Assembly: GCA_015063585.1 (NCBI GenBank) | Contig: SVTW01000006.1 | Location: 1 to 62,669 of the forward strand | DNA: 62,669 nt | Source: Oscillospiraceae bacterium | GTDB lineage: Bacteria; Bacillota; Clostridia; Oscillospirales; CAG-272 | Reading direction: 5' to 3' | In this document: positions 8,359 through 16,838 of the stretch, piece by piece | Layout of the letters: each line of letters begins with the position of its first letter | Position numbering within the stretch: the first letter of the stretch is position 1 | Notes under the pieces: model-generated | Database searches by the model: none | Seen by the model: the letters and a program-made list of their open reading frames with translations, nothing else | Told to the model about the DNA's origin: nothing | Program-made: the position numbers and the translations under genes

Positions 8359-9755
8359 GACAGAACCTTATGGAACAGATAGAACAAAATGTCACTCCGA
8401 AAGTACCCAAGCGCATATTGACCTCCCTGCTTTCCTCTGTGTCGGCGGGTGTTGTGCCGCGTACGGGTGCACCTTATATTGCCATTGGCCGCCGCGATGA
8501 AATTACCGCAATGCTCTCGGATCTGGAAGCCGTAAACGAGGGCGGCGGATCGATGCGCTTTTTGATCGGGCGTTACGGAAGCGGAAAAAGCTTTTTGATG
8601 CAACTGATCCGCGGCTATGCAATCGAACGCGACTTTTTGACGGCAGATGCCGATCTTTCCCCCGAACGCCGACTCTACGGCACGGGCGGCAGCGGTGTTG
8701 CAACCTATCGGGAATTGATGAAAAATCTGGCTTCCAAAGCCTCTCCCGACGGCGGAGCTCTGCCTCGGATCCTGGCGCGATGGGTCAACGACCTGCAAGC
8801 GCAGGTGACGCAAAGCGGAATCTCCCCCGATTCTCCCGCCTTCGGTGATGCGCTCGGAAAGCGCGTGCTGGACACCATGCGCGAGGTGGAGTGCTTGGTT
8901 GGCGGATTTGATTTTGCGCGCGTGATCACGGCATATTACCATGCCTATACAAACGGTGAAGACGACCGCAAGAGTGCCTGCCTGCGCTGGCTTCGCGGAG
9001 AGTTTTCCACAAAAACAGAGGCACGTAACGAGCTGAAATTTGCGGTCTCCACGATCATTGACGACGATAACTGGTATGATTTTCTCAAGCTTTGGGCGGC
9101 ACTCTCGCGCACGATCGGATACCGCGGGCTTGTGGTGTTCATCGACGAGTGCGTGAACCTTTACAAGATCTCACACCGCGTCAGCCGCGAAAACAACTAC
9201 GAAAAGATCCTTTCCATGTTCAACGATACCCTGCAAGGGAGGGCATCCGGACTTGCGCTGATCCTCGGCGGAACGCCGCAGTTTTTGGAGGATACGCGAC
9301 GCGGACTGTTCAGCTATGAGGCACTTCGCAGCCGCCTTTGCGACAGCCGCTTCGCGCTGGAGGGCTTCAAAAATCTGATCGGACCCGTGATTCGTTTGCG
9401 ACGCCTGTCCGACGACGAGCTCTTTGCTCTGATCAGCCGCGTGACAAAGCTCTATGCGCAAAACTACGGGCAGGAGCCGCGCATCACGCAAGAGCAGATG
9501 ATCCAATTTTTGCAGATCTGCCTCGGGCGCGCGGGAGCTGACAGCATGATCACACCGCGTGAGATGCTGCGCGATTATATGACGGTGCTCAATATTCTCA
9601 TGCAAAACCCCGACGCCACGTTTGAGCAGGTGGTTGGCAGTGCCGTCACGCTCAAAACCGATGCCGACGATGGGGATACACCGCCCGACGACGGTAACTC
9701 CCCTGCCCCGAACAACTCGGATCCAAAATTTCGAATTGAGGATATTGAATTTTAA
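8355..9755 (+). CDS. BrxD-like ATP-binding protein (DUF2791 family)
   Basis: 466 aa P-loop ATPase of the family named ATP-binding protein BrxD in some BREX phage-defence loci. Seen: Walker A GRYGSGKS at residues 72-79, Walker B-like VVFIDEC at 260-266, an N-terminal LTSLLSSVSAGVVPR segment before the P-loop, and a late arginine-rich GPVIRLRRLSDDELFALI segment typical of the family. The C-terminal 35 residues are Asp/Pro-rich. The start ATG overlaps the previous stop by 4 nt; an alternative ATG lies at 8370. Predicted partner of the helicase downstream (44-nt gap). No methylase, PglZ, BrxC or BrxL gene is near, so this is not a BREX locus. Confidence 0.82.
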   Translation: MRQNLMEQIEQNVTPKVPKRILTSLLSSVSAGVVPRTGAPYIAIGRRDEITAMLSDLEAVNEGGGSMRFLIGRYGSGKSFLMQLIRGYAIERDFLTADADLSPERRLYGTGGSGVATYRELMKNLASKASPDGGALPRILARWVNDLQAQVTQSGISPDSPAFGDALGKRVLDTMREVECLVGGFDFARVITAYYHAYTNGEDDRKSACLRWLRGEFSTKTEARNELKFAVSTIIDDDNWYDFLKLWAALSRTIGYRGLVVFIDECVNLYKISHRVSRENNYEKILSMFNDTLQGRASGLALILGGTPQFLEDTRRGLFSYEALRSRLCDSRFALEGFKNLIGPVIRLRRLSDDELFALISRVTKLYAQNYGQEPRITQEQMIQFLQICLGRAGADSMITPREMLRDYMTVLNILMQNPDATFEQVVGSAVTLKTDADDGDTPPDDGNSPAPNNSDPKFRIEDIEF

Positions 9756-9799
9756 ATTTTGCGTATAAAGTGACACTTTTCCGAAAAAGGAGGTCTCAT

Positions 9800-12025
9800 A
9801 TGAGCCAAATTTTCGAACGCTTTCCCGATTTTATTCAGGAATATATCTACGCGCACGGTTGGGAAAACCTGCGTGAGGTGCAGGTGGCGGCGGCGGAAAC
9901 GATTTTTGAAACCGACAAGAACCTGCTCCTCACCTCGTCCACCGCGAGCGGCAAAACCGAGGCGGCATTCTTTCCGATTCTTGCCGAGCTTTGCGAAAAT
10001 CCCTCGGCTACCGTTGCCGTCCTTTATATCGCGCCCCTCAAAAGCCTGATCAACGACCAATTCTACCGCATGGAGGAGCTGCTTGATCAGAGCGGTGTCC
10101 GTGTGACGCATTGGCACGGGGACGTGGCGCAATCGCACAAGAAAAAACTGCTGGACCGTCCCGACGGTATTTTGCAGGTCACGCCCGAATCGCTTGAATC
10201 CATGCTGATCAATCGCTCCAACGACATTGTACGGCTGTTTGGCGACCTGCGTTTCATTGTGATCGACGAGATCCACACGCTCACGGGAAGTGACCGCGGC
10301 AATCAAATTCTCTGCCAGCTCGCTCGCATCGGGCATCTGATTGGGCATCACCCGCGCCGCATCGGACTCTCGGCAACCATTGGCGACCCGCAAAAGGCGG
10401 CGGATTGGCTTGGGGCGGGCAGTGGGAGAGACACTGCGGTTCCCACGTTTGATGCGGGAAAGATCCGTTGGCGGCTCGGCATGGAGCATTTTTATATTCA
10501 AAACGCCAAAACCGAGCAGGCAACCGATCCAAAGGATCAAACCGACGGTCCCGCGCAGGGGCTTGCCTACGACGCGGGCTACTCCTTTATGTATGATTGC
10601 GTTTGTGACCGCAAGTCGCTTGTTTTCTCGAACTCACGTGAGGAGACTGAATATCTGTGCGCCACTTTTCGGCAGATTGCGAAAAATCGCGGCGACCCCG
10701 ACGTATTTTTGATCCATCACGGCAATCTTTCGGCATCGATCCGAGAGGAAGCCGAAATGAAAATGAAGGACACCGACGCAATGGCGGTGACCTGCGCGAC
10801 CGTGACAATGGAGCTCGGAATTGACATTGGGCGGTTGGAGCGGGTCCTTCAGAATCAGTCGCCCAATTCGGTAACCAGCTTTTTGCAACGGCTCGGCAGA
10901 TCGGGCAGACGCGGTCAGCCGCCTGAAATGATGATGGTCTTTCGCGAGGAGGATCCTCTGCCCAACACGCCCTTGCCGCAATTGATCCCATGGGAGCTGC
11001 TCCGAGCAATCGCCATCGTTCAACTCTACATTGAGGAACGCTTTATCGAACCGCCCAACGTCCGTAAGCTCCCTTACAGCCTGCTCTTTCACCAAACGCT
11101 GAGCGTGCTTGCGTCCTCGGGCGAGCTCACGCTCCGTCGCCTTGCCGAGCGCGTGCTTTCCCTGCCCCCCTTTGAAAACGTACCGAAAGAGGACTACAAG
11201 GCACTGATCCTTTCGATGCTCAACAACGATTTTCTCGAAATGACCGAAGAAAAAACGCTGATCGTAGGGCTTGGCGGCGAGCGACTGTTGCGATCCTTCA
11301 AATTCTACGCGGTGTTCAAGGATAGCGAGGACTACACGGTACGCTGCGGCTCGGACGAGATCGGTACCATCACGACCCCGCCTCCCGTGGGCGACCGTTT
11401 TGCCCTGGCGGGACGCGTGTGGGAGGTCGAGGAGCTCGACATTCAGCACAAGCTGATCTACGTCAAAAGCGTGGAAGGAAAGATGGAGGTCTCCTGGCCG
11501 GGTGACTTTGGAGAGGTCCATACGCGGATCCTACAAAGAATGCGCCGTGTGCTGAGCGAGGATACCGTTTATCCTTATCTCAAAGAAAACGCGCAAAAGC
11601 GGCTTGACGTCGCGCGACACGTGGCACGGAACACGGGCATGCTGGAGCATTCGCTCGTGCATTTGGGCGGTTACTCTTGGTGTCTCTTTCCGTGGCTCGG
11701 AACGCGCGCGTTCCGAACGGTCCGCCGCCTGCTTGCTCGCCACGCTACCGAATTCGGCATGAACGGCATTGAATATGAGGGCTGTTATTTCATCACCTTT
11801 AAAATGTCACGCGGAAACGATTATGAACTGATTTCCCGACTTGCCGAGGAGCTCCGCGAGCAGGCGCTGGATCCCGAAACACTTGTTTCGGGTAGCGAGA
11901 TCCCAATTTTTGAAAAATACGACCACTATATCCCAGCCGATCTCTTACGCCATGCCTATGCCACCGACAAGCTCGCGCCCGACGAGGCAACCGCGCGCAT
12001 CTGGGAGATCGAGGAGGAGTTTTGA
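9800..12025 (+). CDS. Lhr-like DEAD/DEAH-box helicase
   Basis: 741 aa superfamily-2 helicase. Motif I SSTASGKTE at residues 46-54, motif Ia APLKSLINDQ, motif II DEIH at 156-159, motif III SAT at 191-193, and motif VI QRLGRSGRRG at 363-372 are all seen. The region after about residue 400 is like the winged-helix and extra C-terminal domains of Lhr/BrxHI-type helicases. Start at ATG 9800, 6 nt after AAAAGGAGG; the in-frame start at 9770 has no such site. Third gene of the cassette; the ATPase and helicase pair matches the brxD-brxHI pair of some BREX loci. Activity on DNA or RNA is inferred from family. Confidence 0.85.
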   Translation: MSQIFERFPDFIQEYIYAHGWENLREVQVAAAETIFETDKNLLLTSSTASGKTEAAFFPILAELCENPSATVAVLYIAPLKSLINDQFYRMEELLDQSGVRVTHWHGDVAQSHKKKLLDRPDGILQVTPESLESMLINRSNDIVRLFGDLRFIVIDEIHTLTGSDRGNQILCQLARIGHLIGHHPRRIGLSATIGDPQKAADWLGAGSGRDTAVPTFDAGKIRWRLGMEHFYIQNAKTEQATDPKDQTDGPAQGLAYDAGYSFMYDCVCDRKSLVFSNSREETEYLCATFRQIAKNRGDPDVFLIHHGNLSASIREEAEMKMKDTDAMAVTCATVTMELGIDIGRLERVLQNQSPNSVTSFLQRLGRSGRRGQPPEMMMVFREEDPLPNTPLPQLIPWELLRAIAIVQLYIEERFIEPPNVRKLPYSLLFHQTLSVLASSGELTLRRLAERVLSLPPFENVPKEDYKALILSMLNNDFLEMTEEKTLIVGLGGERLLRSFKFYAVFKDSEDYTVRCGSDEIGTITTPPPVGDRFALAGRVWEVEELDIQHKLIYVKSVEGKMEVSWPGDFGEVHTRILQRMRRVLSEDTVYPYLKENAQKRLDVARHVARNTGMLEHSLVHLGGYSWCLFPWLGTRAFRTVRRLLARHATEFGMNGIEYEGCYFITFKMSRGNDYELISRLAEELREQALDPETLVSGSEIPIFEKYDHYIPADLLRHAYATDKLAPDEATARIWEIEEEF

Positions 12026-12187
12026 GTCGAACACCGCCCCTTCCAACACGTGTCAATTGGTTATAAAGGATCAGAAAAGCACGAAATTCTCGCATTTCGG
12101 GAGTAATTCCTTCCCTTCGGGGTGGTATTCTTTCTGACGGAATGATAGAATGATATCACAGAAAAAGAAATGCGAGGAGGCATTGCT

Positions 12188-13501
12188 ATGGAAAAGAAAA
12201 CGATCGGTAAATTTATTTCAGCTTTGCGGAAAGCAAACGGTATGACCCAGAAAGAGCTTGGTGAAAAGCTTTTTGTTTCGGATAAAACGGTAAGCCGATG
12301 GGAATGCGACGAATGCACGCCTGAGCTCTCACTGATCCCTTCAATCGCCGAAATTTTTAACATCACCACCGACGAGCTTCTGCGCGGAGAACGAAATAAT
12401 CCCGACAGAAAGGTTGCGGATTTTGAGGAGACCGCAAGTAAGCAAAAAGCACGAAGTGAAAAACAATTCAAGCTGATGCTTCACAATCGAAAAAAGCAGT
12501 TTACCAACCTCTCCTTTATTTCGATCGGTCTTATGATCGTAGGACTGATTGCTGCTATGATATGCAACCTCGGTTTTTCAAAGGGACTACTCGGCTTCTG
12601 TCTTGCCGGCGTATTTCTGGTAGCGGCAACAATCTGCCAGATCTGTTTTACCGTAAGCGTTCGATTACTTGTGGATGAAGAAGATACAGAACACGCGGAG
12701 AACATTAAAAAGGCGAACACGGAGATGGTGTTCGCCTCGGTCAAGATATTCTTTGGAATACTTTTGATGTTTGCATTTTGCCTACCGATCGCGGTACTCA
12801 CGCTGGAATATTACAACAGTCATTATGGGTTGGTTTTAAATTCTTGGCTTTTATTTGGTATGCTGTTTCTTTCCGCAGCGTTTCTGGTTGGCTTTTGTAT
12901 TTATAGAATTTTCATTTTAAAGTTTTTGATAGATCGCAAGATCATTTGGCTTAATGAGACAGACATTGGTCAGGTAAATACAAAAAGATGCCTTTTGAAA
13001 AGGATCTGCGCGGTCTTTTTGATGGTATCAGCGATTATTATGCTGATAACGTATGTTGTAACCGAAAATATCAGTGAATCCGACTTTGTTCAAAAGCAAA
13101 CGTTTGACAATCCCAATGATTTTATTACGTACATGCAAAATCAATACGACAAATGGTATCAGGAAGGCTACGGACCGTTAAATGATGGTACGGTCATAGT
13201 GAATCCCGATGAAGAACCGGAGGTGGATCCGGATTTTAGCGTTCCCTCCTATCCTTCGCAATCATGGGGCAAAATAGATGGGAAAGAATATTATTATTGC
13301 GCCCATTTGTATGAATCGGTTACCATTCTGCGACATAAGTATGGAAACTGGGAAATAATTGTAATAACGAAAGATGCTTACCAAAACGGTCAAGCTATGT
13401 ATTCCGCATTGAACACAGGGTTACTCGCCCTACATATCATCAACCTTCTTACCTGCGTCTTGTGGTATTTTATAGCGACCAAAAAGCAAAAACCGGCGTA
13501 A
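12188..13501 (+). CDS. XRE-family HTH protein with membrane domain
   Basis: 437 aa. Residues 1-65 form an XRE helix-turn-helix: ISALRKANGMTQKELGEKLF then VSDKTVSRWE. A basic linker follows, then five or six hydrophobic segments (about residues 105-290 and one near the C-terminus), with a polar, probably extracytoplasmic stretch of about 110 residues between the last two (SESDFVQKQTFDNPND onward). This layout suggests a membrane-bound transcription regulator that senses something outside the cell. ATG 12188 chosen because it follows GCGAGGAGG. It lies 162 nt after the helicase stop with no terminator seen between, but whether it belongs to the cassette is unclear. AT-richer than the upstream genes. 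Confidence 0.72.
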   Translation: MEKKTIGKFISALRKANGMTQKELGEKLFVSDKTVSRWECDECTPELSLIPSIAEIFNITTDELLRGERNNPDRKVADFEETASKQKARSEKQFKLMLHNRKKQFTNLSFISIGLMIVGLIAAMICNLGFSKGLLGFCLAGVFLVAATICQICFTVSVRLLVDEEDTEHAENIKKANTEMVFASVKIFFGILLMFAFCLPIAVLTLEYYNSHYGLVLNSWLLFGMLFLSAAFLVGFCIYRIFILKFLIDRKIIWLNETDIGQVNTKRCLLKRICAVFLMVSAIIMLITYVVTENISESDFVQKQTFDNPNDFITYMQNQYDKWYQEGYGPLNDGTVIVNPDEEPEVDPDFSVPSYPSQSWGKIDGKEYYYCAHLYESVTILRHKYGNWEIIVITKDAYQNGQAMYSALNTGLLALHIINLLTCVLWYFIATKKQKPA

Positions 13502-13791
13502 TATTTGCAGTTACCCATATAACGCTATAGAAGGGTAAGACTGCATGCTCCCCTTTCCATCGAAAGAACGCTTCGCGCGAACGCAACTGTTGCAAGCAAA
13601 ATTGGACCGAACAGTCGCTATGCGGCAATCGGTTTTGCATAGCCAATTTCCCGCGCCAAAAAAGAACAGGCACACTGCGGGAAACGGGACTTGAACTCCG
13701 TACATAGCGCCTGCGGCGCAGAGAAGTCTTCTTGCGACTGTTCCACTCGCAAGAAACATTCGGTAGACTTCTCGCAACCATCCGCTCACAA

Positions 13792-13832
13792 AAAAACAAA
13801 ACAGACACCCTGTAGGTGTCTGTTTTGTTTTT
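13792..13832 (-). terminator. Duplicated terminator in tRNA-Leu array
   Basis: Perfect 18-bp stem AAAAACAAAACAGACACC with a 5-nt loop (CTGTA on the plus strand), followed by further As on the plus strand (U-run on minus). Same sequence as the hairpin at 13950-13990, so the terminator was duplicated together with the tRNA end. Confidence 0.85.
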
Positions 13833-13949
13833 GGTGCGGGAAACGGGACTTGAACTCCGTACATAGCGCCTGCGGCGCAGAGAAGTCTTCTTGCGACTGT
13901 TCCACTCGCAAGAAACATTCGGTAGACCTCTCGCAACCATACTCTCGCA

Positions 13950-13990
13950 AAAAACAAAACAGACACCCTGTAGGTGTCTGTTTTGTTTTT
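13950..13990 (-). terminator. Terminator of tRNA-Leu
   Basis: Perfect 18-bp stem starting at the CCA end of tRNA-Leu, 5-nt loop, A/U-rich flanks. It abuts the tRNA directly, so the mature 3' end lies at the foot of the hairpin. Confidence 0.88.
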
Positions 13991-14074
13991 GGTGCGGGAA
14001 ACGGGACTTGAACCCGTACGGTGTGAACCACACGCCCCTCAAACGTGCGCGTCTGCCAGTTCCGCCACTCCCGC
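13990..14074 (-). tRNA. tRNA-Leu(GAG)
   Basis: 85 nt including encoded CCA. Acceptor GCGGGAG pairs with TTCCCGC (G-U allowed), D-arm has the TGGCAGACGC segment, anticodon loop TTGAGGG gives GAG, the long variable arm marks class II, and the T-loop is GTTCAAGTC. It is the parent of the array on its left. Confidence 0.93.
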
Positions 14075-14104
14075 GTATCGCGCCTTGTCATGCGCAACAG
14101 GTAT

Positions 14105-14132
14105 ATTATACACCTTTTTTGAAAAATGTCAA
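14105..14132 (-). promoter_or_regulatory. Promoter of tRNA-Leu
   Basis: Minus strand TTGACA (14132-14127), 16-nt spacer, TATAAT (14110-14105), about 30 nt before the tRNA. Confidence 0.85.
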
Positions 14133-14284
14133 GTCTTTTTTCGAAAAAAATTTGGTTTTTTTGATTTTTTTATTTTTTCATTCAATATTCTAATCAAAGA
14201 CGGCATTCCCCCGCGTTTTTTTACATTCGAATTTCTAAAAACGCAAAAAAGATTTGAAAAAAACATTTTTTTTAAAAAATCCTC

Positions 14285-14313
14285 TTGACAAAAAAAGAAG
14301 TGTATGGTATAAT
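14285..14313 (+). promoter_or_regulatory. Promoter of the tRNA-Gly/Arg/His operon
   Basis: TTGACA (14285-14290), 17-nt spacer, TATAAT (14308-14313), 28 nt upstream of tRNA-Gly. The 120 nt before it are very AT-rich. Confidence 0.88.
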
Positions 14314-14341
14314 AGCAAGGTACTTGTGAAACAGGACATAT

Positions 14342-14415
<74 letters not shown>

Positions 14416-14454
14416 AAGGATTTGCTTCCCGTATCACGGGAAGCTTTCCTTGAT

Positions 14455-14531
<77 letters not shown>

Positions 14532-14542
14532 TTTTATAATAT

Positions 14543-14620
14543 GGTGGGATTAGCACAGTTGGTTAGCGCGTCAGGTTGTGGCCCTGAAGGTCGTGGGTTC
14601 GAATCCCATATCTCACCCCA
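14543..14620 (+). tRNA. tRNA-His(GTG)
   Basis: 78 nt with encoded CCA and the extra G at position -1 that pairs with C73, a hallmark of bacterial tRNA-His. Anticodon loop TTGTGGC gives GTG. Last tRNA of the operon and parent of the array on its right. Confidence 0.94.
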
Positions 14621-15045
14621 GAACAAGATACCTCTACGCTACGCGTAGAGGTATCTTGTTTTCGTGTCAGCCTATCATTCGTGCCCCGCGAATCTTTGAT
14701 TCGCCGGAACGTGCGCCACATAGCACATACACCTACACGTGAACGTATGCGCACGTTTGGGTTCAGAATCCCATCTTCCCCCCCTTTTTTACGCGTAGTT
14801 TTTTACGCTACGCGTAGAGGTATCTTGTTTTCGTGTCAGCCTATCGTTCGTGCCCCGCGAATCCTTGATTCGCCGGAACGTGCGCACATAGCACATACAC
14901 CTACACGTGAACGTATGCGCACGTTTGGGTTCAGAATCCCATCTTTCCCCCTTTTTTACGCTACGCGTAGAGGTATCTTGTTTTCGCGTCAGCCTATCGT
15001 TCGTGCCCCGCGAATCTTTGATTCGCCGGAACGTGCGCGCGATCC
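14621..15045 (+). repeat. Tandem array of decayed tRNA-His 3' ends plus terminators
   Basis: The 3' half of the tRNA-His terminator recurs at 14811 and 14964 (periods 169 and 153 bp). Each recurrence is preceded by a copy of the T-arm region, GGGTTCAGAATCCCATCTT instead of GGGTTCGAATCCCATATCT, followed by a C-run in place of CACCCCA. The spacer includes a GCGAATC-TTT-GATTCGC hairpin and the motif CGCCGGAACGTGCGC. The third unit is cut off before the T-arm, 50 nt before the EamA gene. Same plan as the tRNA-Leu array, but from a different tRNA and with different spacer. Confidence 0.83.
14622..14664 (+). terminator. Terminator of the tRNA operon
   Basis: Perfect 17-bp stem AACAAGATACCTCTACG with a 5-nt loop, then TTTTC. 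It starts one base after the CCA of tRNA-His. Confidence 0.9.
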
Positions 15046-15093
15046 CCTTCTTGACCGCTTCATCAATAAATAACATTTGATCAGGTGATTTTT

Positions 15094-16035
15094 ATGAAAC
15101 ATAAATTACACGTCTTTCTAATTCTGATAAGCGGTGCTTTTTGGGCAACCTCTTGCTTATTCATTCATGAGATCAATCTGCACACCTCCCTTTCATCCGT
15201 TCAGATCACAGCGATCCGCATCTGCGTTGCCGCTTTGATCCTCAATATCCTGCTGATTATAAAAGGGCGCGGATTTTCATTATACCGCGTTTCCCTGCGC
15301 TCACTCTTGATCACGGCAGGATCGGGTGTGTTCTCTGTATTTGCCATGTGCATGTTTTATTATCGTTGCATCACCGAAACCTCGGCAGCCGTTGCCGTAA
15401 TTTTGCTCTATACAGCTCCCATATTTGTAATGTTTCTGTCCAGAATTCTCTTTCGGGAACGCCTCACCCTCAAAAAGATCATTGCTTTTCTGTTTGCCAT
15501 TGTTGGTTGCGCGCTGGTCTCGGGAGTTGCATCCGGCGTTAAGATGAATCCAATCGGTGTCCTTTTCGGCTTGCTGGGCGCATTCACCTACTCTCTGTAC
15601 GGTATTCTGACAGCGCTTTTTATGAAGTCGAACCGTGAACCGCTCACCTTTACCGCACTCAACTTCATATTTGCCGCAATTGCTGCGCTTATTGTTTCCA
15701 ATCCCGCACAAATTGTTCAAATTACGCTGCAATCCCCCGTCGCTCCCCGATTGATTGTTATTTACACTGCACTCGCGCTTTGCACCGCCGTAATCCCTTT
15801 CCTTCTTTATGCCGTTGGTATCAAGGGTGTAAAGCCCGACACCGCCTCGATTCTTGCTTTTACCGAGCCCATCACAGCCTGCCTGCTGGGAACCTTTGTG
15901 CTCAAAGAGCCTATGGATCTGCTCGGTGTGCTCGGCATTTTCTGCGTTTGTGCCGCTATCCTTATTTTGAACGTTCAATTCCCAAGCATTCAAAAAAGAA
16001 GATCCCACTCTGAAAATTCTGCGGCTCTAAAGTAA
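15094..16035 (+). CDS. EamA/DMT-superfamily transporter
   Basis: 313 aa membrane protein with about ten hydrophobic helices arranged as two EamA repeats, the drug/metabolite transporter fold. The first repeat begins LILISGAFWATSCLFIHEIN; the second shows the glycine-rich GVLFGLLGAFTYSLYGIL and ends with the FTEPITACLLGTFVLKEP segment typical of the family. Substrate cannot be told from sequence; such proteins export amino acids or metabolites. ATG 15094 follows AGGTGA; a GTG at 15085 is inside that site. Monocistronic, between the tRNA-His array and a bidirectional terminator. Confidence 0.88.
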   Translation: MKHKLHVFLILISGAFWATSCLFIHEINLHTSLSSVQITAIRICVAALILNILLIIKGRGFSLYRVSLRSLLITAGSGVFSVFAMCMFYYRCITETSAAVAVILLYTAPIFVMFLSRILFRERLTLKKIIAFLFAIVGCALVSGVASGVKMNPIGVLFGLLGAFTYSLYGILTALFMKSNREPLTFTALNFIFAAIAALIVSNPAQIVQITLQSPVAPRLIVIYTALALCTAVIPFLLYAVGIKGVKPDTASILAFTEPITACLLGTFVLKEPMDLLGVLGIFCVCAAILILNVQFPSIQKRRSHSENSAALK

Positions 16036-16057
16036 ACTGAAAAGCTCCCAAATATAA

Positions 16058-16112
16058 GAACGGGAGGTACGTGTAGCATGCTTTCGCATCCACTTACCTC
16101 CCGTTCGTCTTT
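16058..16112. terminator. Bidirectional terminator between EamA and GDPD genes
   Basis: 12-bp stem GAACGGGAGGTA / TACCTCCCGTTC with an inner region that can pair further, followed by a T-run on the plus strand. It sits between convergent genes. Confidence 0.82.
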
Positions 16113-16118
16113 TTCGGG

Positions 16119-16838
16119 TTATTCCAAAATATTTGTGGTGATATAATCCACACCCCAAGACACAAGCGTTTCGGCAACCTGCGGATCGTCTACCGTCCAA
16201 CAGTTGACCTCAAAGCCATCGGCATGCAGGTCTCGCACCAGATCTTCGGTCAGGGATTTATAATAAACGTCGATATCCATTCCGTACGCCTTCATATTCC
16301 GCAAAAGATCTTCCGTAAAGTTTTTAAACAAAAACTGCACGCGTTGCTCTTTTCGATGGTTCTTTACATACACAAGATTGTCAAAGCAGAAGGAAATAAA
16401 GATGACCTCCTGCAAATACCCCATTGCCTCGATCCGATCCATCACCTGCCGAACCATATCCTCGCACATTGGATTTTTCAGTTCCAATATGCAGGTCTTT
16501 TCATATTTTTTACAAATTCCGATATATTCCTCAAGCGACGGCATGCGCAGATCCTCGCGCGTGTTGGTTCCGTCCAGATCAAACAGCTTGATCGCGCGCA
16601 GATCGGCAAAGCACTGTTGCTCCACCACAAGCTCCACACCCGACACACGCGTGGTCGTGTCGTCATGGATCACGATCAGGTTTTGATCCGCCGTTACGTG
16701 AATATCGGTCTCCACACCAAAATAAGAACGGTTTCCGGCAGCAACGAAGGCAAGATTGGTATTTTCCCGCTCCAACCCGCTCACACCTCTGTGCGCGATC
16801 ATTTTTGTTGCGCCACGATTAATTTTAATAGTGTTCAT
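16119..16838 (-). CDS. Glycerophosphodiester phosphodiesterase
   Basis: Hydrolyses glycerophosphodiesters to glycerol-3-phosphate and an alcohol. 239 aa single GDPD domain. Catalytic features: IAHRGVSG (H16, R17), GVETDIHVT (metal-binding E and D) and VIHDDTTTR (second catalytic His). No signal peptide, so cytoplasmic. Last gene of a minus-strand run M3 peptidase-lgt-CPBP-GDPD, overlapping the CPBP gene by 14 nt. A second, different GDPD lies at 36305-37141. Confidence 0.92.
   Translation of the reverse strand: MNTIKINRGATKMIAHRGVSGLERENTNLAFVAAGNRSYFGVETDIHVTADQNLIVIHDDTTTRVSGVELVVEQQCFADLRAIKLFDLDGTNTREDLRMPSLEEYIGICKKYEKTCILELKNPMCEDMVRQVMDRIEAMGYLQEVIFISFCFDNLVYVKNHRKEQRVQFLFKNFTEDLLRNMKAYGMDIDVYYKSLTEDLVRDLHADGFEVNCWTVDDPQVAETLVSWGVDYITTNILE

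Larger units (their letters stand above)
13671..13990 (-). repeat. Tandem array of decayed tRNA-Leu 3' ends plus terminators
   Basis: Two units of about 158 bp lie downstream of tRNA-Leu on its own strand. Each unit ends in a copy of the tRNA T-arm and acceptor end (minus strand: GTTCAAGTCCCGTTTCCCGC), at plus positions 13677 and 13836; the intact copy is at 13994. The copies have an extra base in the T-stem (ACGGAGTTCAAG instead of ACGGGTTCAAG) and no 5' half. Between them sits a nearly identical spacer with its own hairpin and, for the inner copies, a perfect terminator. Short reading frames through the array are repeat artefacts. Confidence 0.85.

Noticed and set aside
8355-12025. A full BREX system
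   Set aside because: Only the BrxD-like and BrxHI-like parts exist; methylase, PglZ, BrxC and BrxL genes are absent in the whole window.
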